Source: Neocallimastix lanati (nom. inval.) (taxonomy: Eukaryota > Neocallimastigomycota > Neocallimastigomycetes > Neocallimastigales > Neocallimastigaceae). From it: DNA of 17,500 nt. This document shows positions 1 through 11,506 of the stretch, in pieces; positions within the stretch are counted from its first letter, which is position 1; each line of letters starts with the position of its first letter. The notes beneath the pieces are model-generated. The model was not told the origin of the DNA. It made no database searches and saw only the letters and a program-made list of their open reading frames with translations. The stretch is from the NCBI GenBank assembly GCA_016946835.1, contig JACVTC010000134.1, positions 367,501 through 385,000 of the forward strand. The letters run 5' to 3'. The translations under genes were made by a program, and so were the position numbers.

Positions 1-32
1 AATAATAATGAATCCTTAATATCTCAACTTAC

Positions 33-1914
33 GCTATTTTAACCCAACCTAATTGAGATTTTTGTTTTTCTTCCATATAACGACCTTTTTGATTAAATTC
101 TCTTACTATAGCACTAAGAACCTTCTTATTAATTCTTGTCTTCTTAAATATTTGTTTCTTATATTCAAATCTTTTTTTTTATTTTTTATAATAATATATA
201 AAAATATTAATTATAATAAAATTTATTATATTATATTATATATATTATACATATTTTATATTATAATAAAATAAATCCAAAAAAAAACATATATTAAAAA
301 TTAATAAATGATACACTAATTGAAATAACATTGAAATGATTAAATTAAATGACTATACTAGAGATACAAAAATTTACCTCCAGAATGGGGTTACTTGATC
401 CATTAATTTTTCATTTGGAGTTCTTGTATCCTCTGGTTCCGGTTCCTTAACTTTACCCTTTCTACTAATATTATTTGGTCTCTTTTCAAATTTCTTTTCT
501 TTACTCTTTAAATATAATTATAATTTAAAATATATATATGTATTAAATATTAAATATTAAATATTTAAATATTAAAATATAAAAAATAATAATAATAAAA
601 TAAAAAATAAATACATATATTTAATTATATTATTATAAATTGATATATTGTTATTGTAATGATAATAATAATAAAAAAAAAAAAAAAAAAAAAAAAAAAT
701 CAATAAAAAAGAATATTTACATCATTAATTGGAATAACAACAATATTACTTGTTTTTATTTTAAGACCATTTAATTTTTTAATGGCATCTTGTCTTTCTT
801 CTTCAGACTATTAAATATAATTTTATAATATGAAGAAGTATATATAATATATATATTTATATAATAATTAGTATATACAATTAAAAATAAAAAAAGTTTT
901 AATTATGAATCTTTTTAATGTCTAAATCAAAAATTAATTTAGTATGTTTGTTTGTTTGTTTGTTTGTATTTTTTGCTTTTGTTTTAAATTTTTTTGAAAT
1001 ATTAATAATCAAAATACAAATAATGATAATAATTATAATAATCTCAAATTCAATTTTTGTTTGTTATGTTTATATTTCATTCTATCATTTTTTCTTATTT
1101 TTGTTTTTCAATTATGATTAAAAGTAGTTAAATTTCAATTTATCCATGCCCTGGGCATAAAAATGAAAATTTATATTGGTATTGATATAATAATTCGTTA
1201 TCAACATAAAATTTTATATTTTCTATTATCATTTTAATTTAATTCCTTCATAAAATAAATTTCAATTAAATTTTCTCCATATTTCAATTTATCCACGAAT
1301 ATTATATATTTCAATTTGTTGTAAATATATTCTCATATTCTTTACAATAATCTTAATGTATTTCTTTCCATAAAGAAAAAATAAATAAAAAAAAAGAATG
1401 GAAACTAATTTTAAAATTGTATTGTATTTAATATAATTAAAACATAAAAATATTGAATAACTATTACTTTAAAACTAGCAAATGCGAAATCCCATTTTAA
1501 ATTAGTTTTACATTTCCAAAATCTTAATTCGTATTTTTGGAATATCTTTCTTAAATCTGGAATGTTAATATATTGTGGAAGTTTTTCAATCTTAATTTTA
1601 AATTCAGTTTGTACTTCCGTTTCTTCCTTTTTATTATTGTCTTCTTTGTTATCACTGTCTTCTTTTTCTTCAATAATTGTTTCAGGGGTAACAGCACTAC
1701 TTTTAACAGTACTATTCTCGGTAATTTCTGTAACAGTAGAAGTTTCAACAGAACTATTTTCTTCAATAGAAGTCATAGAAACTTCATTATTACTACTACT
1801 ATTATCATTATTACTTTCTATTTGTTGGTCATCAATTTTAACTTTTTTACAATTATCATTTTCAACTTCTTGAGTTGTGGTATCAATAGTTCTCTTATTA
1901 GTATTATCTTCCAT
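33..1914 (-). CDS. TRMT2A-like tRNA (uracil-5-)-methyltransferase, N-terminal part (RRM and linker), 4 exons, incomplete at the left edge
   Basis: Family members methylate uridine to m5U in tRNA using S-adenosylmethionine. Reconstructed exons on the minus strand, in order: 1914-1468, 807-721, 505-378 and 170-33, giving about 266 residues. Residues 1-104 are acidic, Ser/Thr/Asn-rich and probably disordered, with a small basic patch (KKVK). Residues 105-178 read as an RNA-recognition motif: FKIKIEKLP as strand 1, DLRKIFQKY as helix 1, WDFAFASFK as the RNP1-like strand 3, then across the first intron SEEERQDAIKKLNG as helix 2. After a basic linker comes DQVTPFWRFEYKKQ, which resembles the conserved TPLW...Y.EQL segment joining RRM and methyltransferase in TRMT2A (recalled from the family). 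Phases join without a stop: 0, 0, then 2 at the last two junctions. Exon 4 ends at a GTAAGT donor (32-27). The start is the first ATG of the long exon. The catalytic domain lies outside the window, so the enzyme name is inference from the N-terminus. Confidence 0.72.
171..377 (-). other. Intron 3 of the TRMT2A-like gene
   Basis: Donor GTAAAT starts at 377 and acceptor AAG ends at 171. The phase is 2, so an Arg codon is split between exons 3 and 4. The acceptor follows a purine run (AAAAAAAAAG) rather than a pyrimidine tract, so the exact 3' splice site is less certain than the reading frame. The plus-strand reading frame at 53-274 is antisense to this intron and to exon 4, and has no support of its own. 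Confidence 0.55.
506..720 (-). other. Intron 2 of the TRMT2A-like gene
   Basis: Donor GTAAAT starts at 720 and acceptor AAG ends at 506, in phase 0. It contains a run of 27 A on the plus strand (673-699), which is a T27 tract in the transcript sense. The flanking exons end ...PIND and begin SKEKKFEKRP. Confidence 0.6.
945..967. repeat. (TTTG)n microsatellite
   Basis: Five tandem TTTG units lie inside intron 1 of the TRMT2A-like gene. The same motif recurs at 4086-4109. Confidence 0.9.
1146..1158. repeat. GC-rich 13-bp palindrome
   Basis: ATGCCC-T-GGGCAT is a perfect 6-bp inverted repeat around one central base. It stands out because almost all the surrounding sequence is A or T. It lies in the first intron of the TRMT2A-like gene. 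Whether it binds anything is unknown. Confidence 0.6.
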
Positions 1915-2469
1915 ATTTTTATTAAATTATAAATAATAGTAAAAAAAAAAAATAATAATAATAATAATAATAATATAAATATATATATATATTATATATT
2001 TAAAAAAATTTTTTAAAGAGTACAAAAAAAAAAGTATAATTTATTCTTCAATAACAAGGATATAATATTCTTATTAAACAATAAATAATAATAAATTATT
2101 CCTTTTAATAAAAAAAAATAATTAAAAAACAAGAAAAAAAAAAAAAAAAAAAAAAAAAAAGATTAAAAGATATTTTATTAATTATGATTGGATAATATAT
2201 ATATCATATTATATATTAATTATTTTATAATAAAAAAAAATTATTTATAATATATGATTGATTTTTTATTAATAATTATTTATCAAAAAAAATTAAAATA
2301 TATATATATTTATTATTATCTTAATTATTGCCTCTCTTCATTTAAAGTGGAATATTTAATATTTAAAAATAATAATAATAATAATAAAAGAAAAAAAAAT
2401 TATTCATCAAAATTTATAAATTTTAGGTCTAAATAATTCATAGATTAAATAGTATTAATAGTTATAACA
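1915..2469. other. Non-coding AT-rich spacer upstream of the TRMT2A-like gene
   Basis: This is the presumed 5' flank and promoter side of the minus-strand gene. It contains a short (AAT)n run near 1950-1975, AT dinucleotide runs near 1980-2000 and an A27 tract at 2134-2160. The 60-codon frame at 2254-2436 is Ile/Tyr/Lys/Asn low complexity and is not supported as a gene. No recognisable RNA gene was seen. Confidence 0.6.
2134..2160. repeat. Poly-A tract (27 A)
   Basis: Uninterrupted A run, about 220 bp upstream of the start codon of the minus-strand TRMT2A-like gene. On that gene's sense strand it is a T tract, of the kind common in promoters of AT-rich fungal and protist genomes. Confidence 0.85.
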
Positions 2470-3699
<1,230 letters not shown>

Positions 3700-3700
<1 letters not shown>

Positions 3701-4480
3701 TTTCAATATAAGAAGAATATGAAAGGGGTTGCTTTGGTTCTCAATTAAAACAAAGAGATTGCCAGATTATCATAAATACTAAAAAAAATAAGATATCTTA
3801 CTTCATTTTCATTTTATTTATTATTTTAAATGAAAAATAAAAAGAAAATAGTTATCAATTGTCAATTTGAAAGTGCATCCAATAATATTTATTATTTATT
3901 AAAACAATGTTATAAATGAAGTTAAGAAAATTAGAAATTAGAATATTTTTTACAAGAGACATTCATGAAAACAAATATATATATATATATATATTAACAG
4001 TAGAAGCAGCTAAATCAAGAATAAAAATTAAGAAAAAAAATTTTTTTAGAGGTTTAGTTAAGCCAAATCTATTTAGAATCTTTTTTTTGTTTGTTTGTTT
4101 GTTTGTTTGTTTTTTATTAATATAAAATAATTTAAAATAATCCTTGATTCTGAAGTGAGAGGATATCATTAATCAATAGTGTTATACTAAATAATAATAA
4201 TACAATTGAAAATTTGTTTTTCATTTCTTCTATGAATATAGAAGTGATTTTTAGAAAAAATTTTGGCAATTTTGATAATAGTTTTCAATGGTTAGTTATA
4301 AGCATCTTGAGAATCAAGAGATATTATAAATGAATAGAAAAGTATATAAATACCAAGATCTTCAAAATGTAATAGAAATAATAAATTAAAAAACAAGAAC
4401 ATTATTTAAATTAGAAAAGAATTCTAATTCAGGAATTCCTTTTTCAATTCGGAAAATACTTATGCCACTCAACTTTTAAA
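3700..4480. pseudogene. Possible decayed coding region (unidentified, strand uncertain)
   Basis: This stretch has visibly more G/C than its surroundings and several short frames that break and resume. On the plus strand, 3830-3919 encodes KNKKKIVINCQFESASNN and more, and its stop overlaps (ATGA) the start of a frame at 3916-4125. Another frame at 4232-4333 again overlaps by ATGA a frame from 4330 that has one in-frame TAA (4387-4389) and then runs to 4479, ending GIPFSIRKILMPLNF. On the minus strand, 4224-4132 encodes a 30-residue peptide with signal-peptide character (Lys-rich start, hydrophobic FSIVLLLFSITLLI core), and 4472-4389 reads leucine-rich (GIPELEFFSNLNNV). No family could be recognised. 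It could be a relic of a gene on either strand, or simply less AT-skewed spacer. Confidence 0.28.
4086..4109. repeat. (TTTG)6 microsatellite
   Basis: Six perfect TTTG units. They create the repeated FVCL translation at the end of the plus-strand frame 3916-4125, which weakens that frame as a gene. Confidence 0.92.
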
Positions 4481-4639
4481 GTTAAAGTTATTATTTTATT
4501 GAAGAATTTAAAATCATAATTAATAAATCGAAATTAAAATAAAAAATAGAAATAAAAAATACATAAAATAATAATAATAATAATTATAATTATAATAAAT
4601 AATCTTTTTATATACATAAATTATTTCACAGAATTTACA

Positions 4640-5000
4640 ATATTAATAACATTCATCTACATCAACTATTTATATCATCCATTTAAAAGACTTATAGTCA
4701 TTAATTTATAAATATAATCCATTAATATGTTTCATTCATTCATTTCATTAATATTGTAAATATAATCTATTATTATGTTTCATTCATTCTTCTCATTTAT
4801 ATAGAACATTTATATATTTCATTCATATCATTCATTAACAACATTTATATATTTCTTATATATATTTCCTTTATACCATTCATTTAGCCAATCAATTAAC
4901 AAATTTCCATTATACCATCCATATATGTAATCTATCATTATATATCATTTATACCTTTTATATATTTTACAATAAGCAATAGCGAATATCATTATAACCT
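4640..5000. repeat. Degenerate C-biased tandem repeat array
   Basis: Related blocks recur: AAATATAATC..ATTA.TATGTTTCATTCATTC appears at about 4710 and again at 4758 (period 48). The exact 16-mer AACATTTATATATTTC occurs at 4805-4820 and 4840-4855 (period 35). Further diverged copies with ATACCATTCAT and CCATTATACCATCC follow. The plus strand carries many C but very few G, a strand asymmetry not seen in the adjacent spacer. No coding frame spans it. It looks like an old diverged minisatellite. Confidence 0.55.
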
Positions 5001-5497
5001 ATTTATACTATTTATTTATTTAATTAAACGATTCATTTTCATAATATTTATATATTTTATTGTATTAATGATTAAAAGATTTTAATTATAAAAAAAAAAA
5101 AAATAGAATTTGATATTAAAATAAAAAAAATTTTTACTCGTAATTTTTTAACAATTAAAACACTCTTTACAGATAAACTCTTTATAAAGACTTTTAAATT
5201 AATATTCAGAATTTACACAATACTAAATAGAAAAATAATATGGAAAAGTATAACTCAAAACATAAAATTACTATTTCATTTGAAAAAAAAAATAATAATA
5301 AAAATAAAAATAAAATAAATTTAAAAATGTAACAAAAATATAAAAAATGTTTATATCAAAATTTTATCTTGTCCTAAATTTTTTTATATTCTTAATCAAA
5401 TTGTAAAACCAATAAAATCAATATATGACATTTTTAATTTTTCTTTTTTTATATACATTAACCATTTTTTTGTTCACAATAAATATACTATATAAAT

Positions 5498-5499
5498 AT

Positions 5500-5530
<31 letters not shown>

Positions 5531-5531
5531 T
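5498..5531. repeat. (TTTA)n microsatellite
   Basis: Perfect tandem ATTT units in gene-poor spacer. Confidence 0.9.
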
Positions 5532-5895
5532 GTAATTTTAATACTATTAAACTTTTTTTAGTTAATAATTTCATTCTAACTGCTATTTTAGTAATTTTTT
5601 AAATTTTATTATAATTATTGTTATTATGATTATTATGATTATAATTATTAGGATTATTAAAGGATAATAAAGTATTAATAATATTATTATTATTACTAAT
5701 AATATTGTATATAATTGTTTCTTATTTTGATTTTTTTTTATGAATGTTTATTATTAATATTTTTATTAATTTTTTTTTTACCTATTTATGTTTAAATTAT
5801 TAAAATTAAATATAAATATATTAGTCTTTCTTTCATTATGTCATTTGAATAATACTGAAAAACTTCAAATATATTCTTGCTTTATATATAAATAA

Positions 5896-5934
5896 AATTA
5901 TACAGTTTAATGAATTTTAATAAACTGTATAATT
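5896..5934. repeat. Perfect 14-bp inverted repeat (hairpin)
   Basis: AATTATACAGTTTA (5896-5909) is matched by its exact reverse complement at 5921-5934 across an 11-base loop. It includes two G:C-type pairs in an otherwise A/T stem. It is followed by spacer with no gene, so it could not be assigned as a terminator of a visible transcript. Confidence 0.75.
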
Positions 5935-6023
5935 ATATAAAATATTATATAATCAGCAGTCATTATGTTACAAATTCATAAATGGAAACTTGTTTTCCAA
6001 TAATCTTTAATGGTAGAATATAA

Positions 6024-6056
6024 AACAAAAAACAAAAACAAAAACAAAAACAAAAA

Positions 6057-6089
<33 letters not shown>
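6024..6089. repeat. (AAAAAC)n followed by a poly-A tract (32 A)
   Basis: Several tandem AAAAAC units run straight into 32 consecutive A (6058-6089). A poly-A end joined to a simple repeat could mark an old retroposed insertion, but no retroelement coding sequence is seen upstream, so simple-repeat expansion is the more cautious reading. Confidence 0.85.
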
Positions 6090-6093
<4 letters not shown>

Positions 6094-7019
6094 AACAAAT
6101 AAAAAATAAAATAAAAAATAAAAAAGTAACATAAATATATAAATAAATATATAATATAAATAATATAAATATATAAATAAATAATATATAAAAATTAACT
6201 TTATTCAAAATAATTTTTGATTTTTATTTTCAATAATTAAAATTTTTAACATATCAAAAAAATTTTTTTCTTTTCCTAAATAAGAAATAATTAATACTTA
6301 ATTTTTTATTGATCTAATCTTTTATTATTGGTAGTTCGATAAACTTTTTTTTTTTAATTAAAAAAATAATTTAAATAATATTTAAATATAATATAATAAA
6401 TAAACATAAAAAATAAAAAATTAAATAAAATTAAAGTAAAACTAAAATGGAAATATACTATAATTAAATATAAATTAATATATAAATAAAAAAATTAATT
6501 AGAATATATTATATAATAAATAATTATTAATAAATAATTATTTTAATATAATAAATTTTATTCTATTTTGTTAATCTTTTTCTTCTTCAGTTTGAAGTAT
6601 ATTATAATATATAGTGATATATATTATTTGATATATATTTTTTTAATTAGATTAATATTTTTTTTATAAATTTATGTTACACCTTTTTATATTATAAAAA
6701 TTATCTATATAGTTAGGTCAATTTTAATTATAAATGGAACAATAATAAAAATAAAAATAAAAATAAAAAAAATAAAAAAAAATAGGTATAAAATATAATA
6801 GTATTTAAAAAAGATTTAAATATATATATTTAGAAATTAAAATAAAGAAAAATAATAATAATAAATAACAAAAAAGATATAAAAAAAGAAAAGAATAAAT
6901 GATAAATGGTAAAATTAAGGAGATGGATATAAATTTATATATATATATTAAATTTTTTTTTACTAATAATATATTCCATAATTAATATATTTTATCCCCC
7001 TTAATTTATAAAGTGTTTC

Positions 7020-7038
7020 TCTAAAAGTTACTTTTAGA
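7020..7038. repeat. Short perfect hairpin
   Basis: TCTAAAAG-TTA-CTTTTAGA: 8-bp arms around a 3-base loop, in gene-free spacer. Confidence 0.6.
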
Positions 7039-7802
7039 ATTATATTCTTATATTCTTAATAATTGATTATTTTATTCAAGATTATTTTTAAGAAAATGTA
7101 CATACATCTTCATATCTTTTAAAATAAATATTATGTATAATATATGGATATTTTCATGGTATAAATAGTAGATAAATAAAAATAATTCAAAATATTTTAT
7201 AAATGACCACTATGAAATTATTAATAATATCCAATATTTTATTATTTATTCTATTTTTCATTTAATCCTTTTTTAAAAGCTTTTTTATTTTGTTTTTTGT
7301 TTTTTGCTTTTGTTTTTCTTTTAACTACTATTTATAATTATATTTATAATACTATCGAAATATGATAAGAAACTTTAAATAATGGAATTATATTTTATAT
7401 TATTTAAATATTAAAATTATTTCTTTGTATATATTTTGAAGAATAAAATTTGACAATAAAAAAGCTTATATAATAATTAAAAAAAAAAAATAAAATAAAA
7501 AAAATAAATAAAATATATATATAAATAAATAAAAAAAAGAGAGAATAAAATATAGTATATATAAATAATTAAATTCTATAGAATTGGAAAAAAAAAAAGT
7601 TTATTTTATAAATTAATTGTATCACAAATTTCAAAAAGTTATATTGAATTAATTTATATCATTGAACCACTTAATACTCGATTAAATCATTCCATTTAAA
7701 AATATATAATATATTATACTATGATATGATATATGATATATGATATACTTTTATACTATTTACTAAAAAAAGAAATAATTAAAAAAAAAGTTCTATTTTT
7801 AT

Positions 7803-7838
7803 TTTTATATATTTTATATATTTTATATATTTTATATA
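7803..7838. repeat. Four copies of a 9-bp tandem repeat
   Basis: The unit TTTTATATA is repeated four times exactly. A related (GATATAT)3 repeat lies just upstream at about 7728-7747. Confidence 0.85.
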
Positions 7839-8129
7839 TGCTACAATTATTATATTACCAAAAATATTATTTATATATATATTTATTTATTTATTAAGAC
7901 TACTTTTATTATTTACTATTTATTATAAGTACAAAATTATTAAATTATTAAAGATTAATTGTTATAATCAAAAAACTCTCTTAAATATGTTATTTATTTA
8001 AAAATAAAATATAAAAAGTTGAAAGTCCTTTAACAAAAGAAATATATATTTAAATGTTAACATAAACATTGCTTAACTTTATCTTATAGCAAAAAAAAGA
8101 GGGGAAGCTTTAATCATTCATAAGAATAG

Positions 8130-8134
<5 letters not shown>

Positions 8135-8172
<38 letters not shown>
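8135..8172. repeat. (TTTA)n microsatellite
   Basis: Tandem TTTA units in gene-poor spacer. Confidence 0.88.
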
Positions 8173-8390
8173 TATATTTATTTGATTCTTTCTTCCTTCT
8201 ATTAATATATTTGTTAGCCTGGTGTTAAATGAAGTAGAATTACTATGGTTTATTTTAAAATAATATTAATTATACTTTTTTTCACAGTTAATTAATATAT
8301 CATATTAAATATATCTTTTTATTTTACTTTTCCGTTTTATTTAAAAATTTTTTAACTCTATTTATTATTTATTCATGAATTATTTTTTTT

Positions 8391-8435
8391 TTAATTTATT
8401 AATATTTAATTTATTAATATTTAATTTATTAATTA
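8391..8435. repeat. Three copies of a 15-bp tandem repeat
   Basis: TTAATTTATTAATAT occurs twice exactly (8391-8405, 8406-8420) and a third time with the last two bases changed (8421-8435). Confidence 0.88.
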
Positions 8436-9557
8436 CTTATTTATTAATTATTATTAATTAATTATTTATTTATTAGTAAAATAATTAATAAAAGAAATTT
8501 ACTTTTAATTTTAAAATGATTATAATCTATTAATAAATAACTTTATTAATTAATATACTCATTAAGATTGTTAAATAAAATGTTCTTAAGATATTAAGAA
8601 TAAAAGCTTATATAAATATAATAAAAATAAAAACTTTTCATTATTATCTTTGATAATAACTCAATATCTAATTAATCCTATTATTTAATTATTTCAATTA
8701 TTATTAATAATAATGAAAAAATATTTATTTTTAATAATTGTATCTTTTTTTTTTCCATTTGTTTAAATAATTCTCAAAAATCTTTAATAATAATTTTCTT
8801 TTAATCTCTTTTTTTTTATTTTTTTTAAAAAAAAAAAAATTAATTTATCTAATTGAAAAGTTAGTTTATTATTCTATTATATAAATAATATATAAATATA
8901 TAAATCTTAATAAACTAAATCATAATATATTATTGATAATATATAGATACTTTAAAGGATTATTATTTATACATATAAATTTTGAAAAATTTTATATCAA
9001 TTTAAGCTTTTCTTTTTTATAAATTTATCTTATTTGTTTATTATTATTATATATTTAGCAATATACTTATTTAAAAAAATATTTTATAATATATTATATA
9101 ATATTGTATATAAATATAAAATTATATAAATATAAAATTATATATACCATTTAAACTTTAAATAAATAGAATATATATTAGAATAAGATATAATAAATCA
9201 TGTAATAAATTTAATATAATAGATCCATTTATTGTAATATATAGTAACTATATATCATCAAATACATAATACCATAAAATTAGAAAAAATAGATTGTATT
9301 GTAAAAATATATGAACATAAAATAAAAAAAATAAAAAAAAAAGAGAAAAACCAAACTTTATATTTATCTTTTGTGTGTAAGGATATTAAATAAAAATAAT
9401 AATAAGATATAAGTATTAAAATTATTTTATACTTTCGATAATGCTTTACTTTAAATATATAAATAAAATTCCAGCATATAAATAAAATATGATATATTGT
9501 AACATTAAATATTTTAAATTGCTAAATAGAAATACTAATAATCACAAAAAAATTTAA

Positions 9558-9564
9558 ATAATAA

Positions 9565-9615
<51 letters not shown>
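9558..9615. repeat. (AAT)n microsatellite
   Basis: Tandem AAT/ATA units with one A-rich interruption near 9572-9576, in gene-poor spacer. Confidence 0.9.
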
Positions 9616-9617
<2 letters not shown>

Positions 9618-9830
9618 TATATGTATCATATTGAAATATCAGTGGATATGAAATGTATTAAAAAAATTGTAGTACAAATCTTGTGAAATGATTTGGAATA
9701 TTTCATTTAAATATTAAAAAATAAAAAAAAAATGTAGGTTTTTTTTACATGATAAAAAAACGCCATATATTACATATAATTATTAATCTTTAAAAAATTA
9801 ATGATCTGTAATTGTATTATATAAAGCCAT

Positions 9831-9894
9831 AAATATTTCCCTTTTTTTTTACTATAATAATAATATTAATTTAATTATAATAAAGGAAATATTT
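9831..9894. repeat. Inverted repeat with 10-bp arms and a 44-base loop
   Basis: AAATATTTCC (9831-9840) is complementary to GGAAATATTT (9885-9894). Pairing can continue inward imperfectly through the CTTTT / AAAAG-like ends. No flanking target-site duplication was recognised. Confidence 0.45.
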
Positions 9895-10028
9895 TTTTTA
9901 CCTAATTTTTTTTTTTTTTTTTGTATTTTTTTATAATATATTATTTCATATACTTTATATTATATTAAATTATAATAAATTATATTAAAATTATATTAAA
10001 ATTATTAAATTTATTTTATTATTTATTG

Positions 10029-10048
10029 TTTTTTTTTTTTTTTTTTTT
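10029..10048. repeat. Poly-T tract (20 T)
   Basis: Uninterrupted T run in gene-poor spacer. Confidence 0.85.
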
Positions 10049-10120
10049 CTTCTATTTTTTTATATTTATTTTATAATTTATTATTTCTTTTCTTTATTTT
10101 ACATCTTAACTTTTTATTTT

Positions 10121-10162
10121 TAATTTTCAATGTAGTGATTATGACAAAAAATATTGAAAATT
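10121..10162. repeat. Perfect 11-bp inverted repeat
   Basis: TAATTTTCAAT (10121-10131) is matched by its exact reverse complement ATTGAAAATTA (10152-10162), with a 20-base loop that is relatively G-rich for the region (GTAGTGATTATG). Confidence 0.6.
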
Positions 10163-10381
10163 ATATAAAATAACTTTAAAAAAAAAAAAGAAAAGAAAGA
10201 AAAGAAAGAAAATAGAATTAAAAAAAACTATTATAGATATAATATATAAAAGGAATTATTTTAGAAATATTAATTTTATATAAATAAAAATAAAAATAAA
10301 AATATATTAAAAAAAAAAATTAACAATTATTAATCAATCTATTATACTATTAGGAAAATAAATATATATTTATATGTATAT

Positions 10382-10418
10382 TTATTGTTCAATAAATAAT
10401 ATTTTTATTGAATAATAA
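10382..10418. repeat. 15-bp inverted repeat with one mismatch
   Basis: TTATTGTTCAATAAA and TTTATTGAATAATAA pair over 15 positions with one mismatch, around a 7-base loop. It lies about 1.2 kb upstream of the phosphodiesterase start. Confidence 0.6.
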
Positions 10419-10478
10419 AACAATTTAGAATTCAAAAAAAATTATTAAACTATCCATTAAAGATATTCATTATATTCT

Positions 10479-10481
<3 letters not shown>

Positions 10482-10526
<45 letters not shown>
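10482..10526. repeat. Poly-T tract (45 T)
   Basis: Longest homopolymer in the window, on the coding strand about 1.1 kb upstream of the phosphodiesterase start codon. A matching poly-A run of 23 lies at 10896-10918. Long dA:dT tracts exclude nucleosomes (established for other eukaryotes). A promoter role here is inference. Confidence 0.85.
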
Positions 10527-10532
<6 letters not shown>

Positions 10533-10887
10533 GATATAAATTAATATATATCTAATTGGTATACTATAGAATGTAAAATTTCTTTTAATTGAAATAATTA
10601 ACCTCATTTTATTATCTTTTTGTTGATTTTAAAGATAATTGATAATTTATAAATTAAAATTATATTTATATAAAACTTTTATATAATAAATCTTTATAAT
10701 ATTAAATAGTTTGATAATATTACAATCTCTAAATCATAAATTATTAAAATTAATTTATCATATACTTTTATTAATTAAATTATTATTATCAATTATTTCA
10801 ATTAATAAAGAAGAGAACAAAATATTAAGGAAAAAATAATAATAAAGCAAAGACGTTTTTATTGAATAATTTTTTTAAATATTTATA

Positions 10888-10895
<8 letters not shown>

Positions 10896-10918
<23 letters not shown>
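10896..10918. repeat. Poly-A tract (23 A)
   Basis: Uninterrupted A run followed by CG, about 700 bp upstream of the phosphodiesterase start. Confidence 0.85.
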
Positions 10919-11506
10919 CGTATATACTGAAGCATCAAATATTTAATTTATAAAATATTAATTTATTAATTAAATAATAATTTTTTAGCTTCAATTCTGT
11001 TATTTTTTTTTCTTAAATAAATTATTGTTTATTGTTTTCCATTAATGTATATTGCTATTGAAAAACGTAATAATATATATATACAACATGCATTCTTATT
11101 ATTCAAACTAAAATAATAATAATAATAATAATAAAATATTTATACTCATTAAATAAATTTTATAATTAATTATTATAATAAAAAGCATATAACAAATATA
11201 TCATATCAAGTTTTTGTATCAATATTAATTTAACTTGAAGGTAATAATTATTTTTATATATAATAAAAATAAATATTGTAATATTTTAAGTACAAATATA
11301 TATATATAAGTTTAAAAAAAATTTATTTATATAACAAATTTATGAGTTAATATTCGTATTTCTTTTCTCATTCATATTCATAATTAAGAAAATTATACTA
11401 ATTATATATATATAAGTTTTATACTCATATATATAAACTTTTTTCTTTTAAATTCAGAAATTTGGAAATATATATATTTAATATTTTATTATATTTTCTA
11501 GTATTA

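Larger units (their letters stand above)
808..1467 (-). other. Intron 1 of the TRMT2A-like gene
   Basis: It runs from donor GTAATA (read leftward from 1467) to acceptor TAG ending at 808, in phase 0. It interrupts the RRM between the RNP1-like strand and the second helix. It is long for this window at 660 bp. It contains a (TTTG)n microsatellite at about 945-967, a GC-rich palindrome at 1146-1158, and two copies of a TTTCAATTTATCCA motif near 1133 and 1284. The short plus-strand reading frame at 918-1121 lies inside it and looks like chance low-complexity sequence. Confidence 0.65.
4480..11506. other. Long gene-poor AT-rich spacer of about 7 kb
   Basis: There is no reading frame with credible composition, no tRNA-like cloverleaf and no transposase-like frame on either strand. 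Content is microsatellites, homopolymers and short hairpins, listed separately where distinct. Small frames such as the 19-residue MTTMKLLIISNILL... peptide at about 7203-7265 are explained by base composition. Intergenic DNA of this length and composition is typical of Neocallimastigomycota and atypical of compact Dictyostelium chromosomes (established knowledge, applied by inference). Confidence 0.6.

Noticed and set aside
53-274. 73-residue plus-strand frame
   Set aside because: Lies antisense to exon 4 and intron 3 of the TRMT2A-like gene. Its composition is Phe/Ile/Tyr/Lys low complexity from AT-rich DNA.
918-1121. 67-residue hydrophobic plus-strand frame
   Set aside because: Lies in intron 1 of the opposite-strand gene. 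It is built on a (TTTG)n microsatellite, and its hydrophobicity follows from T-rich codons.
1551-1932. Long frames overlapping exon 1 of the TRMT2A-like gene (other minus frame and both plus frames)
   Set aside because: Shadows of the real exon. Ser/Leu/Phe-rich translations arise from reading Glu/Asn/Lys codons in other frames.
2254-2436. 60-residue plus-strand frame
   Set aside because: Tyr/Ile/Asn/Lys low complexity with no motif. It includes an AAT microsatellite.
3963-4169. 68-residue minus-strand frame
   Set aside because: Includes a translated TTTG/CAAA microsatellite (KQTNKQTNK) and an AT run (IYIYIY). It may overlap a relic but is not a credible gene.
6024-6089. Poly-A end of a retrotransposon
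   Set aside because: No reverse transcriptase frame or target-site duplication was found. The (AAAAAC)n context is better explained as a simple repeat.
7203-7265. Short plus-strand ORF with signal-peptide look (MTTMKLLIISN...)
   Set aside because: Only 19 residues with no continuation. It shows that signal-like ORFs arise easily by chance in this DNA, which also lowers my confidence in the one at 4132-4224.
4480-11506. tRNA or other small RNA genes in the spacer
   Set aside because: No GC-richer 70-90-base segment with B-box-like sequence or cloverleaf pairing was found by eye.
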